Position numbers and translations under genes: made by a program. From Oppiella nova (taxonomy: Eukaryota > Arthropoda > Arachnida > Sarcoptiformes > Oppiidae): a DNA stretch of 27,671 bases. The stretch is from positions 1-27,671 of the forward strand of contig CAJPVJ010000341.1 of NCBI GenBank assembly GCA_905397405.1, written 5' to 3'. Shown piece after piece: positions 1 through 10,980 of the stretch. Positions within the stretch are counted from its first letter, which is position 1. Each line of letters starts with the position of its first letter. The notes beneath the pieces are model-generated. The model did no database searches. It saw nothing but the letters and a program-made list of their open reading frames with translations, and was not told the origin of the DNA.

Positions 1-1531
1 AACTGATGGACAATAAAAATATGATTTCATGACAATAAGAATTGATGAAGTCATTGACCACATCATTGGTAACTACTTGTGCCCCTTATTATGATCAGTC
101 ACTCTCTTCACAGCACATAAAATGCATTTATATTTATCAGGCATTCAATGCGTGGTTAGTTTGGGACCTAATTGTCTGATAGTATATGTGAACACAAAAT
201 GACAAATACTTTATAAGGAGAGATGGAAAGTGTTTTAGAGTCGAGTGAATAACAAATACATTTGCCGTAAACAATGGGATTAACTTAAGATTCGGATAAA
301 AATGGGATAAAGAGAAGCAATTGTTTACGTAAAAAGTGTACTCTTTTTGTGTAAATTGAGATGATTTCTCCAAATATGTGAAACACTGTTATTAAGAGCA
401 AAGCCGACAAAAGATGAGTCAAAAAAGAGAGAGAAAAGTGCGATAATAGTGTGCTTTTCAATGGTATTTCAAAAGACATTTACGAAGCCATGCGCGAGAA
501 CTCATCGTTTAGTTTTTGAGCAAAAATTTCTTTCATATAAAAGCCATGAAATGGAAAAATAAAAGAGAAATTCATATCTTTGACGGCAATATTGAGGGCG
601 CAGTCGTAGCCCAAGATATAAGGCATCTGACGATAAACAAAGTTGAGACCAAACAAGACATGCAATCGACTATATTTTGTTAGCAAATGTTTGTATGATT
701 TAATACTCAATACGATTGTGGAGTTAGTAGTTGTTAGAGATAGCAAGTAAGAGGACCTTGGATTCAATACAATCCATATTAACTTATCTCATACTCCACT
801 ACATAAACATTACTTGAATTTTGACTGTATTTTATTCATATTATTAACACTAGAGTCGGAGTCTAAAGTTACTGATGGACTAATCGGGGCTAAACTACGA
901 CAACAACAGGCCTACAGTTGACTCAGAAATAGGTGCACTCGTTAACAAACAACATGATAAACACTTTCAGTCTTTTTATCTAAATAAACTAATCATATAT
1001 ATTGTATATTATATGTTATAAAGTACTCTAATATTCGCTATTAGTTGACAAGAACTTATTCACAAATATGTTTGAATGTTTGAATTAAATAAAATTTAAG
1101 CCAATGTTCAATATTAAAATCAGTGCATAAATGTATGATATAACAATAATATATAACATGAATATAAATACAAAAAAAAATAAATTCTCACTCAAAGGAC
1201 ATGAAATGAAATGGCATTTAATATTCAGAAACGTCTTAAATATTTATAAAGAAATATCGAAACATATTCTCATTTCTATCGCACAATACAAGCGCTAAAT
1301 ATACTGTATATAAAAGGTATTGAATTTTGAATAATAAATATAAATATATAAAAATGCGACAAATTTTGGCGATTCATGACTCGAAACAAAATGAATGGGA
1401 ATTAACGGCAACTCATGGCATACATGCTCTACAGTCTGTGGCGGGCTGTCTATGTCTAAAACGGGGGGTCTGTACGGCTGTATGTGCCGGTGCTAAATGA
1501 GGTGGTAGTGTCTGACCTGTGGAAGTCATAC
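1..1531 (-). other. Part of the svp intron after the DNA-binding-domain exon
   Basis: Everything left of the donor is intronic on this reading. No VQRGR-type continuation or ligand-binding-domain motif was found on the minus strand here, so the intron is longer than 1.5 kb and its acceptor is outside the window. Positions 1-1370 are AT-rich. Positions 1400-1531 are GC-richer and open only because the exon frame runs on to a stop at 1413. The ATG-less or low-complexity ORFs here (137-373, 285-479, 480-767) resemble no known protein. Confidence 0.8.
1511..1520 (-). other. Possible alternative donor, in frame, 15 nt downstream
   Basis: The minus strand reads ACAG|GTCAGA, with GT at 1516-1515. 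It is 15 nt after the first donor and in the same phase. Using it would add five residues (GMTST) directly after the second zinc finger without breaking the frame. It is weaker than the first donor at +4 to +5. It also contains an AGGTCA hexamer, so the match may be coincidental. Confidence 0.3.
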
Positions 1532-1535
1532 CTTC
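1526..1535 (-). other. 5' splice donor of the svp DNA-binding-domain exon
   Basis: On the minus strand the sequence reads GAAG|GTATGA, a near-consensus donor, with the intron starting at 1531. Homology to NR2F proteins stops at exactly this codon (…GMRRE), and the frame beyond it runs through unrelated sequence to a stop at 1413. A phase-1 cut leaves G for the conserved Ala codon of the family's AVQRGR continuation. Confidence 0.88.
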
Positions 1536-1895
1536 TCTACGCATTCCCATCTTTAGGCACTTTTTTAATCGACAGAATTGGCATTGATTTCTGTGGTGTT
1601 GATCAATGGGACAGTTCCTATTGCCTCTGCACGTGTAGGTGAGGTTCCGACGCACCGACCTCTTGAAGAAGGACTTACAGCCCTCGCACGTGAACTGTCC
1701 GTAATGTTTGCCACTACTCTTATCCCCGCAGACGACACACTCGATGTGTTGACCACTTTTGTCGCCCGAAGACGGCGTCGACGGCTGTCCTAAGGAGAGG
1801 GCGCCGTTGGCTGTGGACGTCGAGTGCAGTTCACTGTCTGTGGCCCCGGAGTGTGGACCGTCGGCCCTCCACGCGGGCACCGCCACCAATGCCAT
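1532..1895 (-). CDS. svp: COUP-TF / seven-up (NR2F) nuclear receptor, first coding exon with DNA-binding domain (partial)
   Basis: This exon encodes the N-terminus and the whole DNA-binding domain of an orphan nuclear receptor that acts in the nucleus as a developmental transcription factor on direct repeats of AGGTCA. Counting from ATG 1895, residues 1-49 are a short Ser/Thr/Gly-rich A/B region. Finger 1 uses C53, C56, C70 and C73 with P-box CEGCKSFF. Finger 2 uses C89, C95, C105 and C108. The stretches [19 protein letters not shown] and [17 protein letters not shown] are diagnostic of NR2F. The D-box reads CRGNRNC, nearer to fly Svp than to vertebrate CRANRNC (recalled). ATG 1895 has G at -3 and +4, and in-frame TGA (1908-1910) and TAG (1920-1922) lie just upstream. 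The start [10 protein letters not shown] resembles vertebrate COUP-TF MAMVVSSWRD. The exon ends in phase 1 at GAA-G, so the next exon should complete an Ala codon before VQRGR. The ligand-binding-domain exons lie beyond position 1. RXR and TR2/4 are excluded by the finger sequence. Confidence 0.95.
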
Positions 1896-1919
1896 CGCTA
1901 TTACCACTCACGAGCACGT

Positions 1920-2030
1920 CTAGTCTTCAGAGGAATGGTTGGTCACGATATCAATGATAATCAAGTCACTCTTCGGCTGATGTCTGAGTTGATGATCACG
2001 AAGCAAGTGATATAACAATTGACAATACAT
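1920..2030 (-). promoter_or_regulatory. Possible upstream ORF (36 codons) in the svp leader
   Basis: On the minus strand an ATG at 2030 opens 36 codons (starting MYCQLLYHLL, ending HSSED) and closes with TAG at 1922-1920. This is 24 nt before the svp ATG and in the same frame, with a second stop (TGA) at 1908-1910 between them. The ATG context is weak (T at -3). If the transcript begins upstream of 2030, this uORF could lower svp translation. No homology was recognised and the leader length is unknown. Confidence 0.3.
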
Positions 2031-3400
2031 TCACTTATTATGGTATCAAACAGTTTTCACGTGTTATGTCCCAAACTTGAGGTAATGTTTTTCACTCATT
2101 TTATAATGATTTATATTTTTATAAAAACCAAACAAAATATACAAAACTCTTTGAATGGATATCAAAACAAATGGAATGAATACTGGAAACACATTTGAAA
2201 TAGTTTTTGGCGAAAATAGTTGAAAAATAAGTTCATTTAAAAAGTGAATATAAAGTACAAGAAGTACTGCTCATATATGCTTGGGATGCGTGATGTGTGC
2301 TGTGAATGCAGTGAATGGTATGCATTGAGACACCACTGACTCTGGTCTGTGCCTGAAGTGTTGGTTCTCTGGTTGTAAGGACTGGAGTCAACTCCCCTCT
2401 GCTAAGTGATGATCCCAAGGTTAAGTTGGTTGAGGTTCAGCTATGTATGAGCTATGCCTGCATTTGCCTTCACTGACTGTGCTGAGCAATCAACTAACTT
2501 GTTGTCGATGTTATTATTACAGCAATCGTTGGACGCATACCAACACTGCTGAAAAGTCTCAAACTTTGCCAAAACTTATGTCTTATGTCCCGTAACTGAA
2601 CACAAAGTGCACACAACATGCCTCACATGACTGCACACAACACTCTGACCACCACTCAGTCCACTCTCACTCGTGTCCCAATATATGAGCACAACTCACA
2701 CACTCTCACAAGGCTTTCATGGGTTGGCCAACCGTTTGAACGCCGAGACAATTAGTGTTGCAATACATAGGAAACACCAAACATATGACTGTATGGATAG
2801 TGGTGTGAAGTATTGCGGCAACAATATTACGGTCAGTATTCATATGAATGGCTTAGCGTTTGGTGTGGCAATAGAGGCGACGCGCGAACAGTAGACGCCC
2901 TGATCTTTGGAAAAGGAGGTGCGATGTGAGGGCACACACTCTGCCAATGGTCGGCACACATACACACACTGTGCCGATGAACTATGACACTGATGGTCGT
3001 CATGGAGATACAGGCGATCGCATGCCGTGAACACAGCGCTGGGATGTGTTGAGTCTGTGTCTGTGACTGTCATTTAGAGTTCAAGAATCATATTAGCGGT
3101 TATAATGGCATAGAGTGGCGGTCGTGGCCTCGAGGCAATCAGGGCATGACTTCACTGCCACCACATCCACATACGCTACCAGCGCTCACTTCAAACTCAT
3201 ACCAGACATAAACCATAGGCAACACTCAGATACTAAACACCGCCTCAAACACCACACGTCAGAGACAATACACATACAGACAATACCACTGATCACAACC
3301 TCTACCACCACTACCACTATCACCGCTATCCACACTCAAGACACTGCAGCATCTGTTCAGTGCTTTCATTGCATTCTTGTCCTTTAATTATCTCATTTAT
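2031..3400. other. Near upstream flank of svp, GC-elevated, no gene recognised
   Basis: This block is less AT-rich than the DNA further upstream and is full of CA/TG-type sequence (TGAGTG, CACACA). It probably holds leader, promoter or proximal enhancer sequence of svp. Overlapping ORFs occur on both strands (2673-2894 +, 2840-3073 -, 3115-3387 +). The two plus-strand ones start with GTG, and the minus one (77 codons, ATG, seven Cys) matches nothing known to me. Such overlap is expected where GC is higher, so none is called as a gene. A CATATATTGG on the minus strand near 2685 is a possible TATA-type element. Confidence 0.5.
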
Positions 3401-3840
3401 TGACGAATTAACAAACACTCCATCACTAGTCACACGAATATATTTGAATACATTTTGAGCACAGAATATGCAATCAGAATATACTCTAATATTGTAATCA
3501 CTTTAATTAGTCATATATTCTGTTCGTATTATTATTATTCTCATTACTTTGGCAAACATTGATTGAAAAATACATTTAAGTTAGAATATGCAATGAAATA
3601 AGACTTTTCCAAAAATAAAACCATTTGAGAGATAAATAAATAAATAATAAATGTTTTTAGTATTGGATTATAAGAGGAAAAGTTTGACCGATTTTTAATG
3701 AAATCATTTCCAATATAAAGCAATTGTTGTATTGGTTTGGGTTCTGGTTTTGTTGAGTCAAACTTATGCATAACTGACTCAGACCTCAGACATTATCGCT
3801 CCGAAACCTCAAATATACACAATAATAGTATAATATATGC

Positions 3841-3887
<47 letters not shown>
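3841..3887. repeat. (CT)n microsatellite
   Basis: About 47 bp of near-perfect CT dinucleotide with one CTTT interruption. First of four GA/TC tracts within 2 kb. Confidence 0.97.
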
Positions 3888-4248
3888 GCACATAGAGAAG
3901 GTTTCAGTGCTGTTCCCCATTGGAGAACCCCTATTATGAATAGGGACTCCCGAAGCGAAAAATATTAATCAAAATAGCCTGAAATGTATGCATACATAAA
4001 GGGGAGGCAAACCACATAACCGCACGATTTAGGACCGAATATACATTTACGCATCACTCACAGCCTAACGCACTATTCTGTACGTCTTTGCTCCCTGTGC
4101 TCTCTATACTGTATGAATGCTTTGCTGTAGTACTTGATTGTGGCACTGGTAGTGAAACACTACAAACACTGTGTGCGCTCTCTTTAAATCACGAAATGCA
4201 CGAATTGTGCAAAAATGAATTCATATGAAAATGAATAATAGAAATGAG

Positions 4249-4251
<3 letters not shown>

Positions 4252-4280
<29 letters not shown>
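4252..4280. repeat. (AG)n microsatellite
   Basis: Perfect AG dinucleotide tract of about 29 bp, in the opposite orientation to the tracts on either side. Confidence 0.97.
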
Positions 4281-4285
<5 letters not shown>

Positions 4286-4700
4286 GTTGTGGTGAATCTC
4301 GTCCAAAGTGTATGACAGCATTGGTTAAGACTAGTGTTGAGCAGATTTGCAGATTTGTTGGTCTAATTTGATAGCGTTTATAACGCTTCTAATGTGGCAG
4401 ATGTGAGAAGTGAACAAAATATGATGAAATCAAATATTGAATATTTAAAAGTCTGGATCACATATACAACAGACCATAAGCCCGACCACTGAACCACTGA
4501 CTGTATTGAGAGTGTCTCTCATTTGGAATATAAAGTGGGACCGAATCAGCACTTATTGAAAGTGGTTAGAGATATGAGTTCTTTTCATTTGGTTCATCAC
4601 TCATCCTATTCTCGTCTCTCAATGTCTGAGCACTGAGCGCATCAATTAGCAGTATTAGCACTACAGCCCCACTGCTCTATACTCTCCCCTACCACTACAG

Positions 4701-4715
4701 CTCTCTCTCTCTCTC

Positions 4716-4757
<42 letters not shown>
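4701..4757. repeat. (CT)n microsatellite
   Basis: About 57 bp of CT dinucleotide with one CTCCCT interruption. Confidence 0.97.
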
Positions 4758-4759
<2 letters not shown>

Positions 4760-5164
4760 CTTTCTATCATTAGATAGTTTAGTGTTTGAAAGAGTAAAAG
4801 GGTTCGTGATTTTCACTGTTCACTAGAAATAAGTGGAGAACTCATGGGGATTGAAGGGATCGTTATATTTATTATAATCTAGTGGTCAGTGTAGTCAATG
4901 ACAGGTCTATTTGTTAGTGAACACAATTGTTACAACATTTGTAAACTGAGTTTATTATAAGGACTACAATAACAATAACGACACAACTCTTTGTTCAAAA
5001 GTTGGCTTCAATTCATAGGAAAAAGATTTGCAAAATTGATAATAATTTAACGCATCAAAAACCAGAGGCAGTTCTCATCGCATATTCCGTACAAAACGTA
5101 TCAATTCTAGCCTTTATGAAAATGCCTGTCCTTTTGACCACAAGTTGTGTCTCGATATGGGAGA

Positions 5165-5203
5165 GAGAGCGAGGAATTCCATCCATTTTCTCCTCTCGCT
5201 CTC
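5165..5203. repeat. Short inverted repeat (9-bp arms)
   Basis: GAGAGCGAG (5165-5173) and its exact complement CTCGCTCTC (5195-5203) are separated by 21 nt. Partial pairing extends slightly further. The arms are GA/TC-biased, so they may be decayed microsatellite. Confidence 0.6.
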
Positions 5204-5763
5204 AACATAAAGGTTCACATCTATAGCATAGAAAAGGGAAACCCATTATCATTGAAGTGTAACCAAAAGTTTTTATTTATGTCGACTGTATATAACATTT
5301 GGTGTTAAGGTTGAGAATTTTGGTTCATAACCAGCACTGATAGCATAGAAAATCATAGACTCAGTAAATGTCACTCTTTTACTGAAATGACAGCAACAGA
5401 GAAGAGCAGGAAATGAGAATTCGGCGCTTTATTGAGACTACCATTCCCTCCAATGCCTCCAATTGGCGCATCCCTTTGTCTGCCATTTAAATATTATTAA
5501 AAACCAAATTAACTATTTTCCATTCAGTACTACTGTGCACTACAATTATAACGCATCGCTGTATGTAAATGTTTGCATTCATTACATTCACTTTGTATTC
5601 AATTGATCCCAACATTTGAATCAATATTTTCAACCAATGATGAATTGAATTTAAAATTATGTACTACTTATTAAGAAATTATATAGCTTGTTAATTGATT
5701 TAAAACATTTGTTTCAATGCCATATAATGTTGTATAATCTATGATATAAAGATCTGTGTAGAT

Positions 5764-5768
<5 letters not shown>

Positions 5769-5804
<36 letters not shown>
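5769..5804. repeat. (GA)n microsatellite
   Basis: Perfect GA dinucleotide tract of about 36 bp. Confidence 0.97.
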
Positions 5805-5806
<2 letters not shown>

Positions 5807-8800
5807 TGATAATCGTATGTCACAGTCGGCTAATCTGACGGAAATGAGAAATTAATTATTGCCTTCGCATACAATACTACAATACATAGAGTTTTTATGG
5901 GACTCATGATTGTATACCAATTGTGTATAAGTTTTATAAATTAATATATTTACACATTTTGTTACAACTAATTATATTAATATGTTATTTACAATATTTG
6001 TATTGAGTAATCACTTGCAAAACCAAATGCATACTTCTAAATAAACCTATTTTTATTTATTTATAATAATAATTTTACAAATTTACTCTAACTTGCAAAT
6101 TAACTAAATGAACAATTATTGTAAATTTAGTTGTTGAAAAATTTAAGCAACAAATTCTAGTGTTCATAAAGTAGTTTTAAAAAATCATAACTAAAAACAT
6201 TCTGTTCAGAGAGAACTTACGAGTTAATGGCTAAAAGAGGGGTCATTTGGACTTTTGACTCCTTTTTAAGAGACTCTCACTCAAGCAATACCTGGCCTTC
6301 AGGGCATCACTGCATGCCATCAGACCTTTGGGTTCATACGAGTGCACAAACATTGCACACAAACGACCAAAAAACTTAGGAAACAATTAATAAAACGAGA
6401 AAATATTTTACTAATTCTCCAAAATTATATCTTAAGTGTTGACATTTTTATCTTATTTTAGACTTATATTATTTATTAGTGTTTTAATTGTTGTAAATGA
6501 TATAAATTTAAAATAATAATATTTGAAATTGAATTTGTGGATTACAAATTCATTCATGAAATTAGAATTATTAGTTTCAATAATAAAAATTTGAACAAAT
6601 GTCTAAAAACGGATTCCTCCCACAAATTAATTACTTTATTTATTGAATGTCATGCCATATATTGTTATGATTGCCATTTGAGTCAACTATAAGACTGGGA
6701 GACTCTTATGCAATGCCTGAACGACATAAATAAGTTGTGAGCCTTAGGACAAGTCTAATGATTATAAGGTATGAGTACGTGATCTATGTTTATAATTAGT
6801 TGAGTTCACAACAAAGAATAGATCATAACATAAGTGACTTCCTCTGTGACACTGATTTCAAAGATAACATAACTCTGGAGTCAATAATTTAAGTCTAATT
6901 ATTGTGGACTGAATTCAAAATGAGATGATTCTCTCCACTCATACCACACTTAAAGAGTTCATTAAATTATTCCCAAAAAATAAGAAAATACACAAAAAGG
7001 AAATCATTTATTTCTTCACCAAATTTATAATTTAATTTTTTTCTTGGAATCACTTAAAAATTTCATAAGAATTGCATTTATTTTACATAACGTATGAGTC
7101 AGTCATTACAAAAATGTCCAAAACAATTATTTTAATCCATTATATGAATGCATTAATATAATACTAAGTTTGTACCAGTACTAATGTACTCAGTACTGTG
7201 TATTAGACAATAGAGTTTTACTGAAGCAAACATTTGATTCTTTGTTGTTCAGAATATACTGTATTTATATATATTTCTGAGTTTAAAGGATAAGTCTTCA
7301 ATAATAGATGATTATTATTAAAAACAAAATTTAATTTCCGAAATTTATAATGTAATATAATAAAATATTTATTTAACTTTTAATGCTCTATTTTCATCTT
7401 TATAAAATTTCTATGAGAATCACAATTAAGTATTTATTACAACAGGAGTCTTAAATTCATTATTTTGCTTTCTTTAATTATATTGTTCTCAATGCACAGT
7501 ATTTATACAAATCTATAACATATAACTTATAATATGTTACACGGATACACTTGAAGTAATTTTTCTATAAGTAAATGATAGCAACAAATAAAATGCTTCA
7601 CATTAGTTACCGTGCATTAAATGTAAGCTAATATTAAGTTTATTGAATACTTCATTAAATAACTATTGCATGTGAATCTAATTCTTATAAAGCTTTACTA
7701 ATAAGTGTTGTGATTAAATTGCAATCAATGCCTTGGGTGGCAAAAAATAAAAATACCATATAAAAATCGACAAATGATTTAGTTTATTTCATATTTAAAT
7801 TATTTCGGTTTAATTTTTATTGTATACATATTTTAATATCAAGCTATAAATCTATTTTAAATTCTAAATTTCACTCCTAGTCAGTATAATTATATTTAAT
7901 AAAAATAAACATTTCTCAAATAAAAATATAACTAACTAAAATGTTATTGCCATAAAAGTGAACAATACATGCGAATGACCATAAAAGCTACGACTAGTGG
8001 TGAACTGCATTTTCATTATGTGGACACTGTCTGCAAAGGAAGTGGACAGGGATGACAGAAATGGCAGGAAAGAGATGAAAATGCTGAAGTAATGATCTGT
8101 AGCCAAATGTTGTTTGTGTTCACAACGGAGTCAAACTCTTTCGTGTTTCCATTGAAGTCATCATATGATCTCAATATTTGTAATTCATATACATCTGTAT
8201 AATTAATTCATCAAGAATACAAATACAAATTTAGAAAATATTAATATAAAAACGAATTCTTTAACAAATATAAAGTAAAAAATGAAATAAATTTTTTATT
8301 CATACTTTTTTGTGATATTCAGTGTAGTTTGTGAGACATATAATTAATACAAAATTACACTAAACGCCTACATAAGAGTGCAGAGATCAGTGACCTGTCA
8401 CTCCTTTGGGGTAAATTCTTTAACCTTTTCTTTGAAAGTAGATTATAGTTAAGGATAATAACGATTACTATAATCTCGAAGACCTGTTATTTGCGTGCAA
8501 TCGCTGGCGTTCGGGTGGAAAATAATAAAATCTCTAATTTCAAACTTTGGTCTCAAAACCGGCTTAAAAAACAAATTCTGTGCATAAAATGTCGCTTCGG
8601 TTGAGAAATACAATTAATTGAGAAAATCGCGTACTTTTCTCACCAAAAATCTGGCTATGAAACAATGAGTACACATTTACATATACTATAAAATCAAAGT
8701 TATTATAAATCACAGATTATATATATATTAACGAGTAAATATGCAATAAATTAAAATTAGTATCTTAAAATGTATATTGTAATTTTAATTCAATCATTTT

Positions 8801-9854
8801 TTGATTGCCTTGAATACTTCCAGAATTTTGAACACTTTATTAAATTAGTTTCTAAAATGTAGTTTTATTATTTTATTGAACTATAAAATCGTGAAAATGT
8901 TATATGTTTCCATTGTATTTTAAATTAATAATAATAAGATAATAATAAAGGTAAATAAGAAATATTTAGGAAAGAATTTGATTTTCAAAATTTGATGCTA
9001 TATTCACATAAAAATCATATTATAGTTTAAGTTATGATGTGTTCAAGAAGTTTGTTCATTGTTTTCATTAAATTAACTTTTAGTCCAATAAAGTTGCAAG
9101 TAGACACATATATAAAACTATAATTTCAGTATTCTTTGGATAGCTTTTAGTGTTGTAATCGCTTTTAAAGCCCTATTATTGGCGGCAATTCGTGGCAATG
9201 GCTCTGACGGTCGTAATGGTCCGATGTCTGTCCCAAACGTGATGACCTAAGGCTTACAAAATTTCTAGTTTAGGTAATGAACGGAAATAATTGTGAATAA
9301 AAAAGCAAAATTCAACGCTTTTATGTTAGAGCTAAACATAAAGTTTTATATTATGATTGAAGCTTTGAGGCATAAAAATTCATTTTAATTATGCTTTGCT
9401 TATAAAAACTTTCACTAAATTATTAGCGATTATGTGATGATAAGACATGACGAAAAGACAACATGTAATATTATATTACATAGTATTATGTAATAAAAGA
9501 AATTTTTGATGACAAGTGGTCTCGTAGTTCAAAACCCTGGTACATAGTTTGATATATAAATCAAAATAAAATAAAGTATTCAAGTTTGTATATTAAATTA
9601 ATTAAATGAAATTATTACTATTTTATACTTATTTATCATATGATTTAATTATTAATAAATTACTTCATATTGGCTCATGTTCGCTTAACTTTTTAAAGTT
9701 ATTTTATTTTATTGCTTAATCAACAAACATATAGTTATCGGCAAATATAGAATCGATTCTAAATATTATATAAAACAATATAAAACAGTCACTAAAATAC
9801 AATCATTAAAGTAATCAATTGTTTGCTTTGTTTTTTGTATTCAATATGTTTGTT
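5805..9854. other. AT-rich gene desert
   Basis: No ORF of useful length, RNA gene or mobile-element protein was recognised. The one conspicuous departure from AT-rich sequence is about 70 bp at 9180-9250, which has repeated TGGC/GGCG words and a TGACCT nuclear-receptor half-site at its end. A CAGTACT pair (7176-7198) and nested AT palindromes (9463-9493) are the only local structures I saw. Confidence 0.55.
9463..9493. repeat. Two overlapping AT-rich inverted repeats
   Basis: ATGTAATA/TATTACAT (9463-9481, 3-nt centre) overlaps TTACATA/TATGTAA (9476-9493, 4-nt centre). They could extrude as small cruciforms. In DNA this AT-rich they may be chance. Confidence 0.5.
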
Positions 9855-9882
9855 GAGAGAGAGAGAGAGAGAGAGCGAGAGA
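9855..9882. repeat. (GA)n microsatellite
   Basis: GA tract of about 28 bp with one GC interruption, directly followed by the G-rich run at 9884. Confidence 0.95.
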
Positions 9883-9883
9883 T

Positions 9884-9905
9884 GGGTAGGTAGGGAGGGA
9901 TAGGG
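9884..9905 (+). other. G-quadruplex-type motif
   Basis: Four GGG runs (9884, 9893, 9897, 9903) with loops of 6, 1 and 3 nt fit the G3+N1-7 pattern, and another GGG follows at 9913. It stands out in AT-rich DNA and directly abuts a GA tract. Confidence 0.6.
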
Positions 9906-10743
9906 AATGGTAGGGAATGATGTGTTTGGGTGTTTGGAGAGGAAGAGTGGTTGGAAATGTTGGTAATGATTGGTTTGTTTATGAAGGGTATGCTGTTATC
10001 AGTGGTAAACCATACATACATTGAGTAAATGCACACTTTGTTAAACTGAGCGCATCATCCGATTAATACAACATCAGAGACTAAAACATCCAAAACTAAA
10101 GTTAAGTAATTTTCGGTCAAACGATAAAAGCATAGAAAATAACCATAAGATTAAGAAGTGTTTTCATTTCATATTTGATTACATTCTGTATATTTGAACA
10201 AAAGGTCTCTAAAAATTCAGGCAATAAGTAGTGTTAGTTATGTTGAGTCACCGTTTATTAGCAGTGGGTTTGGGTGTTGGGTTAGATCTGGTCTCATAAA
10301 TCATAGGTTGGCAACCATGACATGACAGTACTGTATAGACGCCGAGACCACTACCAGTCCCTCCAAACTCTCATATTATATTAATATATTTGTGAAGGCA
10401 TTTAAATAATAATGTATTGCATATTAGAAATTAATGCCAAAACGTGTAAAGTTCTCGCATTTCTTTATTCATTTTTCTTATGGTCGCAAAAAATGCAAGT
10501 CTTTAACACTAAACTTATATTATAACTGCTTTTCAGAGCTTACATGTGGGCTCAACAACAACTCCTGGGCCCTGAATACGAGCTCACCATAAAGTGTCAA
10601 ATATCATGGCAGGGGTCGCAAACAAGTTCACAAAAATACACATTTATTTGTATTGAATATTGAAAAGAATTTGTGAGTTTTGCCAGAAGATTGCATTCAA
10701 GGATTATTGGGTGCACTACTCAACCCAATTACATGTCTAGAAA
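9906..10743. other. AT-rich intergenic DNA
   Basis: No gene was recognised. The minus ORF 9815-10036 is low-complexity sequence produced by the GA tract and G-rich run. Nothing else stands out. Confidence 0.5.
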
Positions 10744-10980
10744 TTATTGCTTTTTTACGCGAACAATAAGTCCCCCGAAATGTATAACTTTGTAGCTGTC
10801 ATGCGATGGGGGCTGTGAGGCGGGTCTGTCTGCAAATGCCAACCACCAGTCTATCAGTGATGGTGTGATGGCTCTGATGGCCGCACTCTCTGCTGGCGGT
10901 CTTTCCTCGAGTTCAGGGTTCAAATGCCACGAATATAACCGCTTTTGTAAATGCACTACAAAATCACTATACAGTACAGT
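10744..10980 (-). other. GC-rich island with a Met-less open frame; unrecognised
   Basis: Between TAG at 10981-10983 and a stop at 10744 the minus strand stays open for about 78 codons but contains no ATG, so it could only be an internal or terminal exon. The central part (about 10785-10935) is clearly GC-richer than its surroundings. The predicted residues (…SLIDWWLAFADRPASQPPSH…) match no family I know. TTTTGTAG near 10960 is a weak acceptor candidate. It may equally be a conserved non-coding element with a chance open frame. Confidence 0.15.

Larger units (their letters stand above)
3401..5300. other. Gene-free flank with GA/TC tracts
   Basis: Apart from three microsatellites and the short hairpin at 5165-5203, this stretch is moderately AT-rich single-copy sequence. 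It holds one CAGCACTG octamer, on the minus strand at 3905-3912. The plus ORF at 5002-5226 has no ATG start and no recognisable homology. A short block at 4142-4169 resembles one at 16888-16913. Confidence 0.5.

Noticed and set aside
480-767. 95-codon minus ORF in the svp intron as a possible ligand-binding-domain exon
   Set aside because: Its residues do not resemble any part of an NR2F ligand-binding domain, and it lacks the VQRGR continuation.
1413-1531. C-terminal extension of the receptor ORF ([11 protein letters not shown]… to the stop at 1413) as real protein
   Set aside because: Family homology stops exactly at a strong donor, and the extension is unlike any NR2F sequence, so it is read-through into the intron.
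2673-3387. Overlapping ORFs on both strands (2673-2894 +, 2840-3073 -, 3115-3387 +), one Cys-rich
   Set aside because: The plus-strand ORFs begin with GTG, all overlap or are low-complexity Thr/His-rich, and none shows a known motif. They follow from higher GC in this block.
3841-4757. Microsatellite cluster as a CRISPR-like or satellite array
   Set aside because: The tracts are simple dinucleotides with unrelated, unequal sequence between them, so there is no repeat-spacer periodicity.
10910-10930. GGGTTCAAATGCC as a possible tRNA B-box
   Set aside because: No matching A-box, acceptor stem or anticodon arm at tRNA spacing was found.
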